Positions 1-5,035 of a stretch of DNA of 8,321 nucleotides are shown here, in pieces. Source of the stretch: JAPUME01 sp964605715 (lineage in GTDB: Bacteria > Acidobacteriota > Terriglobia > UBA7540 > JAPUME01); contig CAZSDV010000072.1 in NCBI GenBank assembly GCA_964605715.1, positions 1-8,321 on the forward strand. Reading direction: 5' to 3'. Position numbers and translations under genes: made by a program. How positions within the stretch are numbered: the first letter of the stretch is position 1; each line of letters starts with the position of its first letter. The notes beneath the pieces are model-generated. The model saw nothing but the letters and a program-made list of their open reading frames with translations. It searched no databases and was not told where the DNA came from.

Positions 1-75
1 AGTCTTTTTTAGGAAGTGTCTTCGATTCATATGAGTTTGTTTAGTTTGCATCAATGATTCCAAATTGGAGTAGTT

Positions 76-151
76 TGGTGGACGTGATGGGATTCGAACC
101 CACGACCCCCTGGATGCAAACCAGGTGCTCTCCCAGCTGAGCTACACGCCC
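76..151 (-). tRNA. tRNA-Ala (anticodon TGC)
   Basis: On the minus strand this folds as a complete cloverleaf. The 7-bp acceptor stem starts GGGCGTG (151-145) and closes with CACGTCC (86-80). There is a D arm with GCTC/GAGC, an anticodon stem CCTGG/CCAGG with loop TTTGCAT, and a T arm GTGGG-TTCGAAT-CCCAT. The anticodon TGC is at 118-116, which decodes alanine codons GCN. The acceptor stem has G3 (149) opposite T70 (82), the G3-U70 wobble that is the main identity element of alanyl-tRNA synthetase, so anticodon and identity agree. The discriminator base is A (79) and CCA is encoded at 78-76. It lies downstream of, and in the same orientation as, the aldolase-like gene that ends at 292. I see no convincing promoter or terminator of its own. 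Confidence 0.97.
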
Positions 152-291
152 CTTGAAAAAATTAACTAAGCTAAATTAACCGCATCTCACAAAAAAGGAA
201 AGGGGGAGGGTTGATGCGTAACAACGAAAAACCTGATTTATGGGATCTCATTGCCAACCTTGTGAGACCATTTTCCTTCTTTCCTGCCCTC

Positions 292-1296
292 TTACCATGC
301 CATCTGCCTGTTAGTAAGCTGTCGCCCTTTGTTGGCCACAGATTCACTGGCCCCAGCCACAATCATTACCCCTTCACGGATCATTTCAGAAATATTCTCC
401 AGAGTAGCGCCATTAAGGAAAGCAAGGTTATTCTCCTTACAGGCCGCTAAAACTCGACCTCGTGCAGACTGCATTTCTGATGGTAAGGGGGCTCGGAAAA
501 GGTTGGCATTTGATTTGCCCAATCCCCAAACACCGAGAGAAAAGGACATGTCCCCCGGACCCCACTCCGCAAAACCAACACCGGGAACCCTCAAAGAAGA
601 TCGGGTATTCGATAAAGCAACCTTGTCTTCGATTTTCACCCCCAAAAGAATCTCCCCATCCGAGTTGAGGGGCCACACATCGGCTTTCTGGAGGTATTTC
701 TCAACAGAGATACCCCAAACACCTGCTGCTGGGCCTTGTCCGCCGTTCCCACGTTGACCAACCCTTAAACCTTCTCCTACTCCCTGCTGGTGCATGGGAT
801 AGCGGCTTGCCTCCACGAACGCCTGGATGGCACCGGGTGTTTGGGCGTGACAAAGAAGCAAACCATGCACGCCAGTGGCTAAAACCTGTTTAATGATCCA
901 AGAATTAGCCCAAACCACTGCCTCATCAAATCCGTCAATTGGAAGTGTAACCACAACCGCTGGGGTTCGGTGTCCACTCTTTGTAGGACCTCCATCAATG
1001 AGGCCCTCCATGAATCGGGCAAGCCGAGGAATGTCGAGCGGATTGTGTTCCATATCATAAGTTATGTAGTCAGCCCAGGTCTGAGCCATTTTCCGTCCAC
1101 CTTCGTAGCTTCTGTCAACAACATGGACGTAATATATAGGCTGACCCTTAGATAACAGCTCAATGGCCTTGTTGATCCTCTTAGGACCCTGTGCCATGGA
1201 ACTCTCAAAAACTGAAAAGGTTACCCAAGCAAGCATCAATGCCCGAAGCCCCAATCGGATTACCTTGCGGAACAAGCAAAAAAAGTTCTTCTCCAT
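292..1296 (-). CDS. exported HpcH/HpaI-type aldolase/citrate lyase family protein
   Basis: This encodes a TIM-barrel protein of the HpcH/HpaI aldolase family, whose members make or cleave C-C bonds next to pyruvate using a divalent metal. I prefer the ATG at 1296 (334 aa) over the ATG at 1302, because AGGAG (1308-1304) is 7 bases from the former and only 1 from the latter. In this numbering residues 1-35 look like a Sec signal peptide: basic start, hydrophobic core, then Ser-Ser-Met-Ala before Gln36. Family landmarks are Asp-Met-Glu-His (81-84, the catalytic His position), a strand ending Gly-Leu-Leu-Leu-Cys-His (about 145-150), Val-Lys-Ile-Glu223 and Gly-Pro-Gly-Asp249 as the two metal ligands. 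The Arg that binds the pyruvate carboxylate in E. coli HpaI seems to be Thr117 (Val-Val-Val-Thr). The family is mostly cytosolic, so export is unusual. The real substrate is unknown. It could be an enzyme or a binding-protein derivative. Confidence 0.86.
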   Translation of the reverse strand: MEKNFFCLFRKVIRLGLRALMLAWVTFSVFESSMAQGPKRINKAIELLSKGQPIYYVHVVDRSYEGGRKMAQTWADYITYDMEHNPLDIPRLARFMEGLIDGGPTKSGHRTPAVVVTLPIDGFDEAVVWANSWIIKQVLATGVHGLLLCHAQTPGAIQAFVEASRYPMHQQGVGEGLRVGQRGNGGQGPAAGVWGISVEKYLQKADVWPLNSDGEILLGVKIEDKVALSNTRSSLRVPGVGFAEWGPGDMSFSLGVWGLGKSNANLFRAPLPSEMQSARGRVLAACKENNLAFLNGATLENISEMIREGVMIVAGASESVANKGRQLTNRQMAW

Positions 1297-1500
1297 ATCC
1301 ATTCTCCTACTCGTATTAATAAGGCTACAGAAGCTTAGCGTTCAGGGATGAATTAAAGATAAACAGTAATGAGTGGCCACCTGGACCGCCGCCTGCTTCT
1401 GGTAAACTTAACCGAATAACTCCTTGTAAAACAAAGGTAGCGTACACCAATTTATCATGTAACCAACCATAAACTCCTTACCTTGGCGCCCTTCATAATG

Positions 1501-2019
1501 CTAGCTCCTTAAATTCTTCTGTGCGACCATGCCACCCAGTCCTGCTTCTCGAGATGTTTCCCTGTAAAAGAGTACTTTGAGCGTACCGAACGACTGTAAT
1601 AGTTCACCTGGGGAAAGGAGGTGGGCCAGGTTGCGCGGTCCAATTTGGAAGTGGAGCTGCTCACGAGTGAAAGTTTCATAAAATAGGAGACCACCAGGAC
1701 GAAGTGCAGATATGATCTGCGAGTAGAGGCATGGGTCACGGTAGTAGAAGCAGGTAATAACGTCAAAATGCGCGACGGGTATGAGGAATGATTCCAGATC
1801 CTCATGTATCCAGTTAACCTGCACTTCTACTTTCCTTGCCAGATCTTTCGCCTCGTCGAGAGATTTTTCAGACCAATCAATTCCTGTTACCTCTAAACCT
1901 CTCCTGGCTAGGTAGACGGCATTGCGCCCACCTCCACAGGCTAGGTCTAGCGCCATGCCTTTTGGCGGCAGCAGGTGGGAAAATTCCCGAAGTAGAGGTG
2001 CGGGATTCGACTGACTCAC
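1501..2019 (-). CDS. class I SAM-dependent methyltransferase, TehB-like
   Basis: This 172-residue protein has the Rossmann-fold order of a class I methyltransferase. Motif I is Leu-Asp-Leu-Ala-Cys-Gly-Gly-Gly-Arg (24-32), the SAM-binding glycine loop. The acidic residue ending strand 2, which holds the ribose hydroxyls, is Asp48 in Gly-Ile-Asp-Trp-Ser. Glu-Asp-Leu-Glu (73-76) fits the adenine-contacting region. Motif IV is Phe-Asp-Val-Ile-Thr (85-89), followed by the usual Leu-Arg-Pro-Gly-Gly turn (106-110) and Tyr-Glu-Thr-Phe-Thr. The overall pattern resembles the TehB/tellurite-resistance group and related small-molecule methyltransferases, but substrate cannot be read from the sequence. 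The start is a GTG. An in-frame TGA lies six codons upstream (2037-2035) and the next Met is at residue 22, inside the fold. No good ribosome binding site precedes it, so expression may be low. It is the first minus-strand gene before the divergent gap. Confidence 0.85.
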   Translation of the reverse strand: MSQSNPAPLLREFSHLLPPKGMALDLACGGGRNAVYLARRGLEVTGIDWSEKSLDEAKDLARKVEVQVNWIHEDLESFLIPVAHFDVITCFYYRDPCLYSQIISALRPGGLLFYETFTREQLHFQIGPRNLAHLLSPGELLQSFGTLKVLFYRETSREAGLGGMVAQKNLRS

Positions 2020-2323
2020 GATTGATAAGGTAAATCATTCTTCGAGTGTTACACAATAGGGAATTGAGCGATCAGTTTTTACCTTGGTAGATGAAAAAGA
2101 AAGCGTAATTTGGTTTAGTCGGACAACAGTTTTTTGTGTTAATTTCTGGCCACGACATCTGAAGTGAGGTTTTTCAGCGAACCAAAGCTATATTTTTAAA
2201 GAGGGTTGTGCTATTTCTTGTCTTCAAACTGACATGCAATCACAGTTATCAAGATGCCAGTGAAGATAGCCTGGAGATAATGCAGATGAAATTTCCATCC
2301 TAGTCCCAGAGAAGAATTGCATG

Positions 2324-2342
2324 GCATTTCTTAAGAAAATGC
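2324..2342. promoter_or_regulatory. palindrome in the divergent gap, possible operator
   Basis: The sequence reads GCATTTCTTAAGAAAATGC. The inner 12 bases TTTCTTAAGAAA are a perfect palindrome and the outer GCA/TGC continue it with one extra A. With essentially no loop it is better suited to a dimeric DNA-binding protein than to an RNA hairpin. It lies 155 bases before the permease start. No regulator gene is in the window, and AT-rich palindromes of this size also occur by chance, so the role is a guess. Confidence 0.25.
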
Positions 2343-2451
2343 GATACTTACACTCCTGCGGAAAACCGATTTCATCCTAGGAAAAAATGAGTTAAATAGT
2401 CATTGGTCAGGATGCTTTCATAATTTATTTTGGTCTTAGAGAAAGGCAAGG

Positions 2452-2481
2452 CCTACCTCAGTTAAGATTACGTCAGGTAGG
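2452..2481 (+). promoter_or_regulatory. inverted repeat overlapping the permease ribosome binding site
   Basis: CCTACCT (2452-2458) is the exact reverse complement of AGGTAGG (2475-2481), with a 16-base loop. The 3' arm overlaps the only Shine-Dalgarno-like sequence of the permease, AGGAAG at 2479-2484, which is 12 bases from the ATG at 2497. If it forms in the mRNA, the hairpin would cover half of the ribosome binding site. Seven pairs with a loop this long is modest stability, so this is a candidate translational control site only. Confidence 0.3.
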
Positions 2482-2496
2482 AAGTGTCCATACGTT

Positions 2497-3522
2497 ATGG
2501 TTGAGGAAAACCAATTCGGAAAAAGTGTCGAGCAAGCTGAACCTTCAAGCTTAGCTAGCCATGATAGAAGAAAGCTTGGGCACCTAAATCGGATCTTCGA
2601 TCGTTTAGGGCCCAGCTCCGGAGCCATTGTAGGATTCCTTCTTATTATAGTGGTAGGGATTGTCTTGTCGCCGAATTTTATCTCTCAGCGTAATATCCTC
2701 AACATACTGCGCCAAACCTCTATGCTCGGAGTGGTAACGGTGGGCATGACTTTCGTCATTTTGACCGCCGGCATCGACCTCTCCGTAGGAATGACACTTA
2801 GCTTTTACAGTGTGGCTGCCGCCATGCTCTTTGCAGATGGCCAAGGCTTTCCTTTGCCAGTCGTGATCTTAATAACATTGGCATTGGGCGCTGCTGTTGG
2901 AGCGTTCAACGCAGGGGTAATAATTTGGCGAGGCGTGACTCCATTCATCGTGACACTGGCAATGATGGCTATCGCAAGCGGGGCAGCCCTTACAATTTCC
3001 GGCGGAAGGCCGATTGGGGGAATTAGTGGTACATATGCATGGCTAGGGGCAGGATCAATTGGCCCCATACCCGTGCCTGTAATCATAATGCTCGCTGCTT
3101 TCTCCCTTGGAGGACTAGTGTTACGCTTCACTCCTTATGGTCGCCAAGTCTACGCAGTGGGAGGAAATGAAGAAGCAGCGCGACTTTCCGGTATTCCGGT
3201 CAATCGAGTCAAGCTCATAACTTACATGATAAGTAATATGTCAGCGGCGCTGGGCGCCATAATCTTTAGTGCCCGCGTGACAGTTGGCGATCCATGGGCT
3301 GGCCGTGGACTGGAGCTAGATGCCATTGCTTCGGTAGTCTTAGGCGGAACCAGTCTATTTGGGGGCGTGGGTTCATTGTGGGGCACCTTGCTTGGGGCCC
3401 TCATTATGTCCATGGTCAATAATCTACTAAATCTGTTGAGTGTGTCACCCTACATGCAAGGTATCGCCAAAGGATTTATCATTCTAGTCGCAGTCTCTCT
3501 TTACAAAAAGCGTGCGGCATAG
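2497..3522 (+). CDS. ribose-type sugar ABC transporter permease (RbsC family)
   Basis: This 341-residue inner-membrane protein forms the channel of a CUT2-type ABC importer, the family of ribose, xylose, inositol and related permeases. It is complete and close to the usual 310-350 residues. The first 40 residues are polar and cytoplasmic, then come about eight to ten hydrophobic segments beginning at 43-60. Diagnostic features are Thr-Ala-Gly-Ile-Asp-Leu-Ser-Val-Gly (90-98), the Pro-Phe-Ile-Val-Thr-Leu segment (149-154), and the cytoplasmic coupling loop Ala-Val-Gly-Gly-Asn-Glu-Glu-Ala-Ala-Arg-Leu-Ser-Gly-Ile (220-233) that docks on the ATPase. The late Gly-Gly-Thr-Ser-Leu-Phe-Gly-Gly-Val-Gly (283-292) is also typical. 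The ATG at 2497 has AGGAAG 12 bases upstream, a longish spacing. Downstream is the binding protein on the same strand. The matching ATPase gene is absent from the window. Transported solute is unknown. Confidence 0.95.
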   Translation: MVEENQFGKSVEQAEPSSLASHDRRKLGHLNRIFDRLGPSSGAIVGFLLIIVVGIVLSPNFISQRNILNILRQTSMLGVVTVGMTFVILTAGIDLSVGMTLSFYSVAAAMLFADGQGFPLPVVILITLALGAAVGAFNAGVIIWRGVTPFIVTLAMMAIASGAALTISGGRPIGGISGTYAWLGAGSIGPIPVPVIIMLAAFSLGGLVLRFTPYGRQVYAVGGNEEAARLSGIPVNRVKLITYMISNMSAALGAIIFSARVTVGDPWAGRGLELDAIASVVLGGTSLFGGVGSLWGTLLGALIMSMVNNLLNLLSVSPYMQGIAKGFIILVAVSLYKKRAA

Positions 3523-3637
3523 ATAGCCTAAAGTAGTGGTACTAGAACTGAATAAACACCCAGGAAAACATAATGGGAAATAAATGAAAACCTCAGCGTA
3601 TTAGCCAGTCTAGTTATATAGAGGGAGGGTGGTTACC
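3523..3637 (+). promoter_or_regulatory. permease to binding-protein spacer with a strong ribosome binding site
   Basis: The spacer has no terminator-like hairpin, which favours one transcript for both genes. Its 3' end carries the purine-rich GAGGGAGGG (3621-3629). The best match to a Shine-Dalgarno, GGGAGG at 3623-3628, ends directly against a GTG at 3629 but lies 9 bases before the GTG at 3638. This decides for 3638 as start of the binding protein. ACTAGAACTG (3541-3550) and CAGTCTAGT (3606-3614) are imperfect inverted repeats of unknown meaning. Confidence 0.5.
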
Positions 3638-4666
3638 GTGTGGGAAGGTAAGCAGTTCGGTCGGCGAAAATTTATAGAGTGCTTGGCAGGTGCAGGCGTT
3701 TTTATAACACTAGAAGGTTGCTCGCGAGAAACTATCCCACGTGAGGCCCAAAAGAGGAATAAATCTGGGGAAAAACAATGGACCATAGGTTTTAGTAATG
3801 CCTCAGAAACTAACACTTGGCGCACCGCTCTCCGGGAAGCCATCGAGCAGGAAGTCGCGAAACATGCCAATATTAACCTTCTGATCACCGATGCTAACGA
3901 TTCGCCAGCCAAGCAAGTCGCAGACCTAGAGGACCTACTCGCCAAGAAAGTGGATGGGTTTATTATCAGCCCAGCCAACTTGTATGTGGCTAATCCCATG
4001 CTGGATCAATGCGAAAAGGAGGGCATTCCAGTGGTCATCGTTGACCGCAGAGTTTCCAGCAAAAAATACAAAACATTTATTGCAACGGATCATATGAATG
4101 GAGCCATCAGGGGATTAGGTAAGCTCATTGAGTTGATTGGGGGTAGGGGCAAGATTGCCATCCTCCAAGGACTCCCAGGTGCTGGTGTGGCGGTCGATAG
4201 GAATACAGGTTACGATGTCGTCCTAAAGATAAATCCAAATGTCAATGCCGTACAACAGGCTGGCGATTGGTCGCGGGCCAGCGGGCAAAGGGTCATGGAA
4301 AATATTATCACGGCCCACCCTGATCTTAATGGTATTCACTTTGACAATGGAGAAATGGCTGTAGGAGGTGTCCAAGCACTGCGAGCCGCGGGCATTACTG
4401 ATGAGATGATAATGGCCAAAAAGCCCTGTCTGACTTGGCTGGATGGATATAATGGGGGTTTGAAATTAATAAAGGCCAATTTAGGAAAATACACAATTCT
4501 CCATCCACCTCGGCTCCATGGCTCACAGAGCGTCATTTCAATGATAAAAATCTTCAAGGGTGAACCAGTCCCCAAGCACCAACCTATACCCCTAGAGGAA
4601 ATTACTCCGAAAAACGTGGACCAATACGTCGCAATGGACAAACCAGACGACTACTGGACCATGTAA
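3638..4666 (+). CDS. sugar-type ABC transporter substrate-binding protein, probable Tat lipoprotein
   Basis: This is a periplasmic binding protein of the ribose/galactose type I fold (Peripla_BP_4 kind) that hands its solute to the permease encoded upstream. I choose the GTG at 3638 (342 aa) for its well-spaced ribosome binding site; the GTG at 3629 would add three residues. The leader is Phe-Gly-Arg-Arg-Lys-Phe-Ile (7-13), a twin-arginine-like motif, then a hydrophobic stretch and Leu-Glu-Gly-Cys (25-28), which resembles a lipobox although Glu at -2 is unusual. The mature part starts with Trp-Thr-Ile-Gly-Phe-Ser-Asn, followed by Lys-Val-Asp-Gly-Phe-Ile-Ile-Ser-Pro and Pro-Val-Val-Ile-Val-Asp-Arg, the typical ligand-pocket strands. 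Later come His-Phe-Asp-Asn-Gly-Glu-Met-Ala-Val-Gly-Gly and Trp-Leu-Asp-Gly-Tyr, equivalent to the family's Asn-Asp and Asp-Gly positions. The ligand is not predictable beyond a small polar, probably sugar-like molecule. Confidence 0.93.
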   Translation: MWEGKQFGRRKFIECLAGAGVFITLEGCSRETIPREAQKRNKSGEKQWTIGFSNASETNTWRTALREAIEQEVAKHANINLLITDANDSPAKQVADLEDLLAKKVDGFIISPANLYVANPMLDQCEKEGIPVVIVDRRVSSKKYKTFIATDHMNGAIRGLGKLIELIGGRGKIAILQGLPGAGVAVDRNTGYDVVLKINPNVNAVQQAGDWSRASGQRVMENIITAHPDLNGIHFDNGEMAVGGVQALRAAGITDEMIMAKKPCLTWLDGYNGGLKLIKANLGKYTILHPPRLHGSQSVISMIKIFKGEPVPKHQPIPLEEITPKNVDQYVAMDKPDDYWTM

Positions 4667-4750
4667 GCGGCTTCTTTCATCTGGGGAAAGGCCCTTCACC
4701 CATCTATTAGTGTGATGAGAAACCAAGATGGCTTCCGTTAGCTAAGAGCT

Positions 4751-4942
4751 TCATGTTTTTTGTTCCTGGACAGGCAACCAATAGCTTTTGTGGAGTTGCT
4801 CGCAACTTGGCCCACAAAAAACGAGACTGTCGCTCTCTTTATCTACTATCCAAAACCTTTTCGGGATGATCCTTCCACAAAGATCGCAGTATACCATCTT
4901 CTGTTCATACCACTTCGATGTGCTCTCTTCCCAGTGCCCCAT
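4751..4942 (-). CDS. small four-cysteine zinc-finger-like protein downstream of hyuB
   Basis: This 63-residue protein contains Cys19-X2-Cys22-Gly and Phe-Cys43-Gly-Pro-Ser-Cys47, with 20 residues between the pairs, followed by Leu-His-Lys-Ser-Tyr-Trp-Leu-Pro. The pattern resembles YHS/TRASH or MYM-type treble-clef zinc sites (CxxC...FCxxxC...Y). It has no membrane segment or signal peptide. The ATG at 4942 is preceded by GAGGGAG (4958-4952) at 9 bases, which supports this start over Met16. It is on the same strand as hyuA and hyuB, 93 bases after the hyuB stop, so it is probably the third gene of that operon. From memory, acetone and acetophenone carboxylases have a small zinc-containing subunit beside their HyuA/HyuB-like subunits. 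I therefore infer an accessory or structural subunit, not a regulator. I cannot name the family with certainty. Confidence 0.72.
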   Translation of the reverse strand: MGHWEESTSKWYEQKMVYCDLCGRIIPKRFWIVDKESDSLVFCGPSCEQLHKSYWLPVQEQKT

Positions 4943-4971
4943 TTGCCCTTACTCCCTCGTACATCAGAAGG

Positions 4972-5013
4972 CAGGCCTCAATTGAAACAAGGCGTCGTTT
5001 TCAATTAGGCCTG
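4972..5013 (-). promoter_or_regulatory. strong intercistronic hairpin between hyuB and the small cysteine protein gene
   Basis: CAGGCCT (4972-4978) pairs with AGGCCTG (5007-5013), and AATTGAAA (4980-4987) with TTTCAATT (4999-5006). C4988-G4997 closes an 8-base loop. C4979 and T4998 are single bulges. That makes 16 base pairs in a 42-base element. In the minus-strand transcript it lies 23 bases after the hyuB stop and ends about 29 bases before the next start codon, clear of the ribosome binding site. No T run follows it in that direction, so it is not a standard intrinsic terminator. It may be an RNA processing or stability element that sets the ratio of the two products. Confidence 0.6.
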
Positions 5014-5035
5014 AGGAAAAAACCTTGCCGCATCT

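Larger units (their letters stand above)
2020..2496. other. 477-base gap between divergent genes
   Basis: This region lies between the methyltransferase (minus) and the permease (plus), so it should hold the promoters of both transcripts. I found no open reading frame worth calling on either strand, no RNA gene, and no promoter pair with good boxes and spacing. The region is AT-rich. Two local symmetries stand out. One is a near-perfect palindrome at 2324-2342 with core TTTCTTAAGAAA, a possible operator. The other is a 7-bp inverted repeat at 2452-2481 next to the permease start, listed separately. A TATATT at 2189-2194 has no matching -35 box. Confidence 0.6.

Noticed and set aside
76..151. 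tRNA gene as an integration site for a mobile element
   Set aside because: No integrase gene and no duplicated tRNA 3' end is visible in the window.
152..220. Possible sigma70-like promoter for the tRNA gene on the minus strand (TTGTGA with an AT-rich -10 area)
   Set aside because: The -10 match is poor at any acceptable spacing, and the AT-rich sequence offers many equal alternatives.
241..270. Hairpin-like repeat TGG-TCTCA / TGAGA-CCA just after the aldolase stop
   Set aside because: The stem is interrupted and the T-rich run lies on the wrong side for the minus-strand gene. TCTCA occurs twice with competing pairings, so no terminator call is justified.
211..450. Plus-strand open frame of 79 codons, and longer plus-strand frames over 329-757 and 5118-5543
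   Set aside because: They are antisense to genes with clear family motifs, show no recognisable domain themselves, and look like shadows.
4682..4702. Hairpin TGGG...CCCA between the convergent transporter and hyu operon ends
   Set aside because: It has only 4+3 pairs around a 2x2 internal loop and no T run follows in either direction. The T6 at about 4755 is preceded only by a 4-bp AGCT stem. Neither is a convincing intrinsic terminator.
4760..5008. Plus-strand open frames opposite the small cysteine protein gene
   Set aside because: The minus-strand frame has a good ribosome binding site, paired cysteines and operon context. The plus frames run through the hairpin and have no such support.
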